Source: Stenotrophomonas maltophilia (GTDB taxonomy: Bacteria > Pseudomonadota > Gammaproteobacteria > Xanthomonadales > Xanthomonadaceae). From it: a stretch of DNA of 64,000 bases. Shown here in pieces: positions 41,391-49,962 of the stretch (its first letter is position 1; each line of letters starts with the position of its first letter). Below the pieces are notes generated by a model. The model made no database searches. It saw only the letters and a program-made list of their open reading frames with translations, and was not told where the DNA came from. The position numbers and the translations under genes were made by a program. The stretch spans positions 59,894 to 123,893 of the forward strand of contig NZ_RAUX01000019.1 in the NCBI RefSeq assembly GCF_013464485.1, in the 5' to 3' direction.

Positions 41391-42725
41391 ATGTCCCCGT
41401 TGCAGACCCTGCTTGCCTCCCACCGCGCCGGTGCCAACGTCGGCCTGTACAGCGTCTGCTGCAGCAACGAGCAGGTGCTGCGCGCGGCCATGCACGTGGC
41501 GCTGGCGCATGGCACCGTGCTGCTGATCGAGGCGACCTCCAACCAGGTCGACCAGTTCGGCGGCTACACTGGCATGACCCCGCCGCAGTACCGCGATTAC
41601 GTCGGCACGCTGGCCGATGAGGAAGGCTTCCCGCGCGAGCGGCTGATCCTGGGCGGTGACCACCTCGGCCCGAATGCCTGGCAGAAGCGCCCGGCCGCCG
41701 AAGCGACGACCCACGCGCGCGTGCTGATCGAAGCCTACGTCGCCGCCGGTTTCCACAAGATCCATCTGGACTGCAGCATGTCCTGCGCCGATGACCCGGT
41801 GCCGCTGCCCGATGCCATCGTCGCCGCGCGTTCGGCCGAGCTGGCTGAAATCGCCGAGCGCACTGCCGGCGAACATGGCTTGCCACCGCCGGTCTACGTG
41901 ATCGGTACCGAAGTGCCGATTCCCGGTGGCGAAGCCTCGCTGGCCGAGGGCCTGCAGGTGACCACGCCGGCCGCCGCCGCGCAGACCCTGGCCATCCACC
42001 AGCAGGCGTTCGACACGCCGCAGCTGCGCGATGCGTGGCAGCGCGTGATCGCGATGGTGGTGCAGCCGGGCGTGGACTTCGACCACAGCAGCGTGCACGA
42101 ATACGACGCAGCCGCCGCCAGCACGCTGGCCGGTTTCCTCGAACAGCAGCCGCGCATCGTGTTCGAAGCGCACTCCACCGACTACCAGCGCGAAAGCGGC
42201 CTGCACGCGCTGGTGCGCGACCACTTCGCGATCCTCAAGGTCGGCCCGGCGGCCACCTTCGCCTACCGCGAGGCGCTGTTCGCGCTGGCTGCGATCGAAG
42301 CCGAACTGCTGCCGGCTGGACAGTGCTCGCGACTGCCGCAGGTGCTGGACGAGGTGATGGTGGCGCAGCCGAAGTACTGGCAGTCCTATTACCAGGGCGA
42401 TGACGCCGCGCTGCGCCTGCTGCGCAGTTACTCCTTCAGCGACCGCTGCCGCTACTACTGGGGCGAGCCGGCGCTGGTAGAGGCGGTGCAGACCCTGTTC
42501 GCCAACCTGGAACAGCACGCGCCGCCGCTGGTACTGCTCAGCCAGTACCTGCCGGAGCAGTACCGCGCCGTGCGCGAAGGCACCTTGGCCAACACCCCCA
42601 CCGCACTGGTGCAGCACCGTATCGGCCTGTGCCTGGGCGAGTACGCCCGCGCCTGCAGCGCCAACCGGGCTGGAACCCGCAAGCAGAACGCAGGTTCGGC
42701 TGCCGGCGTTCCTGCGAACGGCTAA
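41391..42725 (+). CDS. agaZ: Tagatose-1,6-bisphosphate aldolase, GatZ/KbaZ/AgaZ family
   Basis: TIM-barrel protein of 444 residues. Family landmarks are VLLIEATSNQVDQFGGYTGM, LILGGDHLGPNAWQ, FHKIHLDCSMSCADD, YVIGTEVPIPGGE and VFEAHSTDYQ. In E. coli GatZ and KbaZ are partner subunits needed by the catalytic GatY/KbaY; in GalNAc loci of Shewanella the Z-type protein occurs alone. Here too no Y-type class II aldolase gene is present in the window. GGAG lies eight bases before ATG at 41391. It would split tagatose-1,6-bisphosphate to glyceraldehyde-3-phosphate and dihydroxyacetone phosphate. The C-terminal ~20 residues (RAGTRKQNAGSAAG) look like an extension. Confidence 0.9.
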   Translation: MSPLQTLLASHRAGANVGLYSVCCSNEQVLRAAMHVALAHGTVLLIEATSNQVDQFGGYTGMTPPQYRDYVGTLADEEGFPRERLILGGDHLGPNAWQKRPAAEATTHARVLIEAYVAAGFHKIHLDCSMSCADDPVPLPDAIVAARSAELAEIAERTAGEHGLPPPVYVIGTEVPIPGGEASLAEGLQVTTPAAAAQTLAIHQQAFDTPQLRDAWQRVIAMVVQPGVDFDHSSVHEYDAAAASTLAGFLEQQPRIVFEAHSTDYQRESGLHALVRDHFAILKVGPAATFAYREALFALAAIEAELLPAGQCSRLPQVLDEVMVAQPKYWQSYYQGDDAALRLLRSYSFSDRCRYYWGEPALVEAVQTLFANLEQHAPPLVLLSQYLPEQYRAVREGTLANTPTALVQHRIGLCLGEYARACSANRAGTRKQNAGSAAGVPANG

Positions 42726-42752
42726 TCTCTACCTTTTCCCGCGAAACCGAGA

Positions 42753-43535
42753 ATGGCCATGCGCAACACCCGCTCCCGCCGGCAACAGATCCTGCAGCTG
42801 CTGATCGAGCACGGCTCGGTGCAGGTGGCCGATCTGGTCGAGCGCTTCGGCGTGTCGGCGGTGACCATCCGCGCCGACCTGACTCACTTCGAGTCGCAGG
42901 GCCTGGCCACCCGTACCCACGGCGGCGCCACGCTGGTGCGCACGCCGCCGCAGGAACAGGACATTCACGAGAAGGACGCCCTGAACCTGCCGCTGAAGGA
43001 ATCGATCGGCGCCTGTGCCTCGCGCCTGGTGCGGCCCGGCGACAACATCATCATCGACTCCGGCTCGACCACGATGACCCTGGCCCGCCACCTTCGCGCG
43101 CATCGCGACGTCACGGTGATGACCAACGGCCTGAACATCGCCTGGGAACTGGCCAATGCACCGGGCATCAACGTACTGCTGACCGGTGGCCTGCTGCGCC
43201 AGCAGTCGCTGTCGCTGCAGGGCAGCCAGGCCGAAGCCAGCCTCAATTCGTACAGCTTCGACACCCTGTTCCTGGGCGTGGATGGCCTGGACCTGCAGTT
43301 CGGCCTGACCACCCATGACGAAGCCGAAGCCCGCCTCAACCACCGCATGGTCGAGCGTGCGCGCCGCATCGTGGTGCTGACCGATGCCTCCAAGTTCGGC
43401 CGCGTCAGCCTGCACCGCATCGCCCTGCTGGACCAGATCCACACCATCATCACCGATGCCGGCATCGACGACGCAACCCGCGAGGGACTGCAGCGGTTGG
43501 GCATCGAGGTGATCATCGCCGAGTCCACCGCATGA
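42753..43535 (+). CDS. agaR: DeoR-family repressor of the GalNAc regulon
   Basis: Transcription factor of 260 residues. The DeoR helix-turn-helix is at residues about 8-60 (SRRQQILQLLIEHGSVQVAD, LVERFGVSAVTIRADL). The C-terminal sugar-phosphate sensor has the DSGSTTMTLARHL phosphate loop, VMTNGLNIAWEL, LLTGGLLRQQSLSLQGSQAE and TDASKFGRVSLHRI. The AgaR-type motif FLGVDGLDLQFGLTTHDEAE is clear. It should bind the repeated TTTCG-type sites of the divergent promoter region and be released by a pathway sugar phosphate. A start six bases later (ATG 42759) is possible because the Shine-Dalgarno is weak. It overlaps agaA by four bases. Confidence 0.92.
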   Translation: MAMRNTRSRRQQILQLLIEHGSVQVADLVERFGVSAVTIRADLTHFESQGLATRTHGGATLVRTPPQEQDIHEKDALNLPLKESIGACASRLVRPGDNIIIDSGSTTMTLARHLRAHRDVTVMTNGLNIAWELANAPGINVLLTGGLLRQQSLSLQGSQAEASLNSYSFDTLFLGVDGLDLQFGLTTHDEAEARLNHRMVERARRIVVLTDASKFGRVSLHRIALLDQIHTIITDAGIDDATREGLQRLGIEVIIAESTA

Positions 43536-44659
43536 GCGACACCCGTTCCCTGCATGGCCGCATCCTCACCCCGCTGGGTTGGCGGCGTGGCCACGTCCAC
43601 TTCGATTCGCACGTGCGCCAGCTGCAGGTGGATGACCACAGTGGTGCCGACGACCTGCAGCTGCCGGTGATCCTGCCCGGCTTCATCGACCTGCATGTGC
43701 ATGGCGCCGCCGGCGTGGACCTGATGCAGGGCGGCGACGTGGCACGCACCATCGCCCGTACCCATCTACGCTTCGGCACCACCACGCTGCTGGCGACCAC
43801 CATGACCGCCGGCCTGGACGAAATCGAGCATGCGCTGCAGGGCGTAGCCGCGACCATGGCGGCGCCCGACGCCGAGGCCGCCTGCATTGCCGGCGTGCAT
43901 CTGGAAGGGCCGTTCATCAGCCCCCAGCGCCTGGGCGCACAGCCCAACCGCACCATCGAGGCGACGCTGGCGCTGGTGCAGCAGCTGCATGCGCTGGCGC
44001 CGATCCGGGTGATGACGCTGGCGCCGGAGATCGGCGAGCACACCGCGCTGATCCCCGCGCTTTCCGCGATGGGTATCCGCGTGCAGCTAGGCCACAGCGC
44101 TGGCACTTACGAAGAAGGCGTGGCCGCACTGCAGGCCGGCGCTTCCGGTTTCACCCACCTGTTCAACGGCATGACCGGTGTCGACCATTACCGACCGGGC
44201 ATCGCCGCGGCGGCACTGGCGCACGCACAGTACGCCGAGATCATTCCCGACTTGCAGCACATCCATCCCGGCGTGATCCGCCTGGCCGCACGTGCGATTC
44301 CGCGCCTGTACGCGGTGACCGACGCCACCGCCGCCACCGGCATGCCCGATGGCGAGTACGCGCTGGGCGAACAGCGCGTGCACAAGTGCGGCGGCTGCGT
44401 GCGCCTGGCGACGGGTTCACTGGCAGGAAGTGCGCTGACCATGGACCAGGCGCTGCGCAACCTTGTGCAGGTGGGCCTGGAGCTGGCCGATGCCTCGCAG
44501 CGTGTTTCCACCTTCCCGGCCGATTACCTGGGCCTGGGCGATCGCGGCCGCATCGCGCCCGACGCCCGCGCCGACCTGGTGGTGCTGGATGCCGGATTGC
44601 GCCTGCAGCGGGTGGTGATCGGCGGGCGCGTAGTCGATTTGAACGCTGCAAACGCTTGA
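43532..44659 (+). CDS. agaA: N-acetylgalactosamine-6-phosphate deacetylase
   Basis: Amidohydrolase of 375 residues of the NagA/AgaA family. It removes acetate from GalNAc-6-phosphate to give GalN-6-phosphate, the AgaS substrate. Metal and catalytic residues are in place: GFIDLHVHGAAG, the metal Glu in VHLEGPFIS, His in VQLGHSAGTYEEG and FTHLFNGMTG, and the catalytic Asp in AVTDATAATGMPDGEY. C-terminally RIAPDARADLVVLD closes the small beta domain. It is coupled to agaR (ATGA overlap) and is followed by SMAG repeats. By sequence alone NagA activity (GlcNAc-6-P) is possible; the aga context argues for AgaA. Confidence 0.92.
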   Translation: MSDTRSLHGRILTPLGWRRGHVHFDSHVRQLQVDDHSGADDLQLPVILPGFIDLHVHGAAGVDLMQGGDVARTIARTHLRFGTTTLLATTMTAGLDEIEHALQGVAATMAAPDAEAACIAGVHLEGPFISPQRLGAQPNRTIEATLALVQQLHALAPIRVMTLAPEIGEHTALIPALSAMGIRVQLGHSAGTYEEGVAALQAGASGFTHLFNGMTGVDHYRPGIAAAALAHAQYAEIIPDLQHIHPGVIRLAARAIPRLYAVTDATAATGMPDGEYALGEQRVHKCGGCVRLATGSLAGSALTMDQALRNLVQVGLELADASQRVSTFPADYLGLGDRGRIAPDARADLVVLDAGLRLQRVVIGGRVVDLNAANA

Positions 44660-44672
44660 TATCTGCGTTTTT

Positions 44673-44766
44673 GTAGAGCCGAGCCATGCTCGGCTGCTTT
44701 TCGTACCGACATCGCTGACGTCCGTGCCGCGCTTCGCGCGGCAAGCCGAGCATGGCTCGGCTCTAC
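44673..44766. repeat. Inverted pair of SMAG palindromes with a central hairpin
   Basis: Unit 1 (44673-44697) begins GTAG with arms AGCCGAGC/GCTCGGCT. Unit 2 (44743-44766) is its inverse and ends CTAC. Between them TGCCGCGC-ttc-GCGCGGCA (44725-44743) forms another hairpin. The whole 94 bases can fold as one large cruciform. It lies between agaA and the sugar porter gene and may lower or stabilise porter expression. Confidence 0.8.
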
Positions 44767-44828
44767 ATGAAGCGCGCAAGCGCAATGCCTCAGCCACGCA
44801 CCATCCCCGTTATTCCAGGAATACGCCG

Positions 44829-46640
44829 ATGACCGCAGCCGCCGCACCTGCCGTACCCGCTTCCACCGCCCCGCGCTGGCCCGTACGCTACCTGCTCTTC
44901 ATCGGCGGCCTCGGTGGCCTGTTGTACGGCATCGACATCGGCATCATCGCCGGTGCCCTGCCCTACCTGGAGGCTACCGCCAGCCACGCCTGGCAGCTCA
45001 GCAGCCAGCAGCTCGGCTTCGTGGTGGCAGCGGTGCTGCTGGGCAGTGTGCTGTCCTCGCTGTTCGCCGGCATGGTTGCCGACCTGATCGGCCGCCGCGG
45101 TGCGATGCTGCTGGCCGGCCTGTTGTTCACCGCCTCGATTCCGATCATGGCACTGGCCTCCGGCTACACGCCTCTGCTGCTGGGCCGCCTGCTGCAGGGC
45201 GTCAGCGGCGGCCTGATCGGCGTGGTGATCCCGCTGTACCTGGCCGAAGTACTCAGCCCCGAGCGGCGCGGGCGTGGCGCGGCCATGTTCCAGCTGCTGC
45301 TGACCGTTGGGCTGGTGCTGGCCGCACTGATCGGCCTGTACCACGCACATGCGGTGGATGCCGCCGCCGAAGCGGTGCGATCGCTGCCGGTAGACCAGCA
45401 GGCGCAGGAACTGTTCACGGTAAAGGACCACGCCTGGCGCACCATCTTCTGGACCTGTCTGGCGCCGGGCCTGCTGTTCTGCGCTGGCATCTTCTGGCTG
45501 TCCGAATCGCCGCGCTGGCTGGTGCGCCGCGGTCGCATCGATGAAGCCCGCCGCAGCCTGCAGCGTGTGTTGCCGGCGGCGCAGGTGGAGCCGACGCTGG
45601 CGCAGATCCAGGCGCCGGAATCGAGCAGCAGCGATGGCAAGCGCGATCCGCTGCTCAGCCGCCGTTATGTAGTGCCGTTCGTGCTGGCCTGCGTGGTGCT
45701 GGCCTGTACCCAGGCCACCGGCATCAACTCGGTGCTGGCCTACGCGGTCAACATCCTCAATCAGGCCGGCCTGTCAGGTTCAGTGGCCAACGGCGCCGAC
45801 GTGGCGATCAAGCTGCTCAACGCGGTGATGACCGTGGTCGCGCTGCTGCTGGTCGACCGCAAGGGCCGCAAGTTCCTGCTGATGCTCGGCAGCGGCGGCA
45901 TCTGCGTGGCCCTGCTGGCTGCGGCCACGCTGTTCTTCCAGGCCGAGCGTGGCCGCGCCGATGTACGGCCACAAATGCAGGCGGCGGTCAGCGGCGATGG
46001 CCTGCAACTGATACTGGACAACGCCCAGTGGCAACGCCTGGGTGGCGGCGTCGACAGCCAAGGCCGGCCGATGCAGCTGACCGTGTCGTATGCCTATGGT
46101 GACTTCACCAATGTGCGCGCCCTGCGCAGCGACAACCTGATTGATCGCGAGCTGCGCATCGAGCGCGCCGGCACCGTGCAGCCCGACAGCGTGATTGGTG
46201 CGTTCTTTCGCAAACTCCATCTGAATCCGTTCGCCGACCCGGCCAGTGCCGCACGAGCACCGCTGCGCATCGAGCAGGCCCGCATCGGCCCGGTGCCTCC
46301 GCCGGCGCACGGCTGGGCGGTGGCCGCCTGCATCCTGGTGTTCGTCGCGTTCTTCGCGGTCGGCCCCGGCGTGTGCGTGTGGCTGGCACTGTCGGAACTG
46401 ATGCCCAACCGCATCCGTTCCAACGGCATGAGCATCGCGCTGCTGATCAACCAGTTCGTGTCCACCACCATCGCCGCGATCTTCCTGCCCACGGTCGGCC
46501 ATTACGGCTACGCCAGCATGTTCGTGTTCTGGGCAGCATGTACGTTCGTGTTCTTCCTGGTGGCCGCGTTCTGGCTGCCGGAGACCAAGGGCAGGTCGCT
46601 GGAGGAGATCGAAGCAAGGTTTGCAGGGAAGCGGAATTGA
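44829..46640 (+). CDS. agaP: Sugar-porter MFS transporter, probable GalNAc permease
   Basis: Inner-membrane proton symporter of 603 residues in the major facilitator sugar-porter family. Signatures are GIDIGIIAGALPYLEA, the DLIGRRGA loop 2-3, GRLLQGVSGGLIGVVIPLYL, the ESPRWLVRRGR end of helix 6, QATGINSVLAYAVNIL, LVDRKGRKFLL, and a C-terminal FWLPETKGRSLEEIE (PETKG). It is about 130 residues longer than usual because of a hydrophilic insert between membrane helices 9 and 10 (roughly residues 377-497), which faces the periplasm. AGGA lies eight bases before ATG at 44829. It ends the aga gene set, so GalNAc is the likely substrate; the gene symbol is given by context. Confidence 0.85.
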   Translation: MTAAAAPAVPASTAPRWPVRYLLFIGGLGGLLYGIDIGIIAGALPYLEATASHAWQLSSQQLGFVVAAVLLGSVLSSLFAGMVADLIGRRGAMLLAGLLFTASIPIMALASGYTPLLLGRLLQGVSGGLIGVVIPLYLAEVLSPERRGRGAAMFQLLLTVGLVLAALIGLYHAHAVDAAAEAVRSLPVDQQAQELFTVKDHAWRTIFWTCLAPGLLFCAGIFWLSESPRWLVRRGRIDEARRSLQRVLPAAQVEPTLAQIQAPESSSSDGKRDPLLSRRYVVPFVLACVVLACTQATGINSVLAYAVNILNQAGLSGSVANGADVAIKLLNAVMTVVALLLVDRKGRKFLLMLGSGGICVALLAAATLFFQAERGRADVRPQMQAAVSGDGLQLILDNAQWQRLGGGVDSQGRPMQLTVSYAYGDFTNVRALRSDNLIDRELRIERAGTVQPDSVIGAFFRKLHLNPFADPASAARAPLRIEQARIGPVPPPAHGWAVAACILVFVAFFAVGPGVCVWLALSELMPNRIRSNGMSIALLINQFVSTTIAAIFLPTVGHYGYASMFVFWAACTFVFFLVAAFWLPETKGRSLEEIEARFAGKRN

Positions 46641-46799
46641 TCGTGACGTCGTGATTGCACAACCCGTTTATCGGAACCATGTCACGAACGGCCTGATTTC
46701 GCTTAGCGGAACGTGATGCGCTCCACAGGATCTACTTAGCTCGCCGCGACCGGCAGATTCCTGCCCAACAGTGCTCCCATTACCCGAGGGAGATTCTGC

Positions 46800-49541
46800 A
46801 TGGGCACGGATGCCGCTGTTGCCGCACTGTTGCGCGTGATCACGCTCGACGCCCTACAGCCACGCCTGCTGCGTCTGCAGGGATTGCACGAGGCGTGGGT
46901 GGTCGAGCGCTTCGAAGGCATTGAATCAGTCTGCGGCGACAACCGGCTGCAGATCGACTGCCTGGCCACCGATGCGTTCCTGGACCTGGAGCCGTGGCTG
47001 GAACAGCCGTTGACCCTGCAGCTGCGCCAGGCCGATGGCGCGCTGCGGCAGTGGCATGGGCTGTGCACCGAAGCGGCGCAGCTGGGCAGCGATGGCGGCC
47101 TGGCCCGCTACCGGCTGATCCTGGAGCCGTGGACCGCGCTGCTGCGCCTGCGCCGCAACGCGGTGATCTTCCAGGACCTGGACCCCCGCGCGATCTGCGA
47201 GCAGATCTTCGCCGACTACCCGCAGGCGCTGTTCCGCTTCGACGTGCAGGCCGCACTGCCGGCGCGTGCGATCACCACCCAGTACCGCGAGACCGACTGG
47301 GCCTTCATCACCCGCCTGCTGGCCGAGGCTGGCCTGGCCTGGCGCATCGAGCAGGCGCAGGGCGATGAGGCCGCGCACACGCTGGTGGTGTTCGAGCCGG
47401 GCGCCGAGCTGCCCGACGCCGGCCGCGTGCGCTTCCATCGCGCCGACATGGCCGAGGCCAATGACGGCATCACCGCTTTTGCCGAACGCCAGCAGCTGGT
47501 GCCCAACGCCAGCACCGTGGCCAGCTGGCACAGCGAGCAGGTCACGGCGGTGGCCGCGCAGTCCAGCGCCGACGCCGGCAGCCTGCCGGCGCTGGAAGTC
47601 TATGTGCAGCCGCGCGCCGGGCGCTTCGCCCAGACCGGCTGGGCCGACGCCGAAGCGCAGGCGCGGCTGGACGCACTGCGCGTTGGCCAGGTGCTGTACA
47701 GCGGCAACGGCAGCGAGCGCCAGCTGGCCACCGGCAGCACCTTCACCCTGGCCCAGCACCCGCAGCACGAAGGCCAGGCCTTCCAGCTGCTGGCGGTGCA
47801 GCACGTGGCGCTGAACAACCTGGACCAGGGCATCGCCGAACTGCTGGGCAGCCCCGCACTGGAGCGCGGCGCCTACCGCAACAGTTTCCTGGCCACCGGC
47901 GCCGGGGTGCCGTTGCGCGCCCTGCCGCAGGACCGGCCGACCCTGCATGGCCCGCAGACCGCGCGCGTGGTCGGCATCGCCAACACCGCAGTCACGCCCA
48001 ACCGCGAGCATCAGGTGCGCATCCAGTTCGGCTGGCAGCGCGGCAGCCAACCCAACCCGGGCGGCCTGAGCGACACCGGCAGCGCCCAGCCCGGCCATGC
48101 GCCCGGCGACCACACCAGTGGCAGCTGGGTGGCGGTGGCCGAATGGGTGGCCGGCCCGAACTGGGGCACCGCGTTCCTGCCGCGCGTGGGCAGCGAGGTG
48201 CTGGTGGAGTTCCTGCACGGCGACATCGACCAGCCGCGCATCACCGGCCAGCTGTACAACGGCGAGGTGGCCCCGCCCTTCGGTGGCGGCATCGACGAGA
48301 ACGCGCGCCACCCCGGCGTGCTCAGTGGCCTGCACACCCAGGCCCATGACGGCAGCGGCACCCAGCAATGGGTGATGGACGATACGCCGGGCCAGCTGCG
48401 TACCCGCCTGCACAGCTCGCTGGCCGACAGCCGGCTGGAGCTGGGCTACCTGATTGCCCACCAGGACACCGCCCGCGGCGCACTGCGTGGCGAGGGCTTC
48501 GAACTGGCCACCCAGGGCTGGGGCAACGTGCATGCCGGCGAAGGCCTGCTGCTGTCGGCCAGCCTGCAGGAACGCGCAGCCTCCACGGTGATGGACAACG
48601 CCAGCGTGGTGGCCCAGCTGAAGGGGGCCGAGCGCAGCCTGGAACAGATGCAGCAGACCCTGGCCCAGCAGCAGGTGCCGGGGCTGGCCGAGTTCGAGCG
48701 CACCAAGCAGCTGCGCGAGCAGATCGACCCGAAGGCGCAGGGGCGCTTCCAGGGTGAGGTAAACGGGCAGAGTGCGATGAAGCCCGGCAGTGATGGCCGC
48801 AGCCCCGGCGAGCAGCCGGTGGAACGGCTGGGCACGCCGCTGCTGCTGGCCGAAGCGCCGCACCACATCGCCTGGACCACCCCGGCCAGTGCGGTGGCCT
48901 ATGCCGGGCAGAACCTGCAGATGACCGTGCAGCAGGACCTGCACGTCAGCGCCGGCGAGACCATCGCCACGGTATCGGGCGAGCATGTGTCTCTATTCGC
49001 GCAGAGCGGCCCGCTGCGGGTGATCGCCGCGCAGGGGCCGGTCAGCCTGCAGGCCCACGACGGCGAACTGGAACTGCTGAGCGAGCAGGCGCTGACCATC
49101 ACCGCCACCGACGATCGCATCGACGTGCTGGCGCAGAGCAAGGTGGTGCTGCAGGCCGGCAACAGCGCGATCACGCTGGAGGGCGGCAACATCACCTTCA
49201 GCTGCCCGGGCGAGTTCAAGGTCAAGGCGGGCGAGCATCCGTTCATGGCTGGGGAATTCAAGCCAGCTGGCATCGTCCCTTTGCCGAAGCAACTGGCGCC
49301 ACGGTTGAAGTATCGCGGGAAGCTCCGTGTGGTGGATGCACAGCAGCGGCCGCGCCCCAGTACGTACTACAAGATTGTCACCGCTGAAGGTGAAGTATTG
49401 GCTCAGGGCGTTACCGATGACAGTGGGCGCAGCATTACGGTGGGAACTGAATCCGGCGACGCACTTACGGCCTACATCGGCAATGGAGGCTGGACCATCG
49501 AGACATTGATCGATGGACAGGATGACGCATGCGACTGCTGA
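46800..49541 (+). CDS. vgrG: Type VI secretion system tip protein VgrG
   Basis: Spike protein of 913 residues. The gp27-like part (1-390) includes FDVQAALPARAITTQYRETD and IEQAQGDEAAHTLVVFEPG. The gp5 OB-fold (390-520) has TPNREHQVRIQFGWQRG, SGSWVAVAEWVAGPNWGTAF and RVGSEVLVEFLHGDIDQPRI. A DUF2345 beta-helix (about 640-830) follows, with repeated strands such as GPLRVIAAQGPVSLQAHDGE. The last ~65 residues (RGKLRVVDAQQRPRPSTYYK onward) form a transthyretin-like domain of the kind that docks effectors. GGGAG lies nine bases before ATG. No other T6SS structural genes are nearby, so it is an orphan vgrG carrying its own effector cargo downstream. Confidence 0.95.
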   Translation: MGTDAAVAALLRVITLDALQPRLLRLQGLHEAWVVERFEGIESVCGDNRLQIDCLATDAFLDLEPWLEQPLTLQLRQADGALRQWHGLCTEAAQLGSDGGLARYRLILEPWTALLRLRRNAVIFQDLDPRAICEQIFADYPQALFRFDVQAALPARAITTQYRETDWAFITRLLAEAGLAWRIEQAQGDEAAHTLVVFEPGAELPDAGRVRFHRADMAEANDGITAFAERQQLVPNASTVASWHSEQVTAVAAQSSADAGSLPALEVYVQPRAGRFAQTGWADAEAQARLDALRVGQVLYSGNGSERQLATGSTFTLAQHPQHEGQAFQLLAVQHVALNNLDQGIAELLGSPALERGAYRNSFLATGAGVPLRALPQDRPTLHGPQTARVVGIANTAVTPNREHQVRIQFGWQRGSQPNPGGLSDTGSAQPGHAPGDHTSGSWVAVAEWVAGPNWGTAFLPRVGSEVLVEFLHGDIDQPRITGQLYNGEVAPPFGGGIDENARHPGVLSGLHTQAHDGSGTQQWVMDDTPGQLRTRLHSSLADSRLELGYLIAHQDTARGALRGEGFELATQGWGNVHAGEGLLLSASLQERAASTVMDNASVVAQLKGAERSLEQMQQTLAQQQVPGLAEFERTKQLREQIDPKAQGRFQGEVNGQSAMKPGSDGRSPGEQPVERLGTPLLLAEAPHHIAWTTPASAVAYAGQNLQMTVQQDLHVSAGETIATVSGEHVSLFAQSGPLRVIAAQGPVSLQAHDGELELLSEQALTITATDDRIDVLAQSKVVLQAGNSAITLEGGNITFSCPGEFKVKAGEHPFMAGEFKPAGIVPLPKQLAPRLKYRGKLRVVDAQQRPRPSTYYKIVTAEGEVLAQGVTDDSGRSITVGTESGDALTAYIGNGGWTIETLIDGQDDACDC

Positions 49542-49577
49542 GTCTCGACATAGGCGAAGGTCAAGGAGAAGCCACCT

Positions 49578-49937
49578 GTGCGCGCACTTTCTAATGCCTG
49601 CTCAGCAGGATCGACACAGCTTCACTTCTCGACCAGTTTCGGCGAACCGCTGGAGGGAGTGACGTATCGACTGAGAGACGGAAGAGGGGATACCTACGTT
49701 GGCAGCACCACAACAGATGGCCGGGGAGTGATGCTGTCTTCCAACCTCGAAATCGGCTCGGCTAAGCAGGAAAGAACATGGCGACTGCCCGCCCCGGGCC
49801 ATGTGCAGATCGATATACGCCGCGACGATGGCTCTTGGAAACACATTGGAAGCTTCTGCCATCACGCTCACCAGCACAGCAACATAGTGATCACGGCCAA
49901 CGCAACCGCGTTCCCCTTCGAGGTGGAAATCGCATGA
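49578..49937 (+). CDS. Small transthyretin-like protein, possible effector adaptor
   Basis: Soluble protein of 119 residues starting at GTG with AAGGAG nine bases upstream. The pattern TSFGEPLEGVTYRLRDGRGD followed by VGSTTTDGRGVMLSS is that of a transthyretin/Ig-like beta sandwich and echoes the VgrG C-terminal domain (PSTYYKIVTAEGEVLAQGVT, DDSGRSITVG). The C-terminal half is His-rich (FCHHAHQHSN). It sits between vgrG and the putative effector and could hold the effector on the VgrG tip. No named family was recognised. It starts 36 bases after vgrG. Confidence 0.65.
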   Translation: MRALSNACSAGSTQLHFSTSFGEPLEGVTYRLRDGRGDTYVGSTTTDGRGVMLSSNLEIGSAKQERTWRLPAPGHVQIDIRRDDGSWKHIGSFCHHAHQHSNIVITANATAFPFEVEIA

Positions 49938-49962
49938 CCTCAGCCGAGCGGAAGAAGAACTG

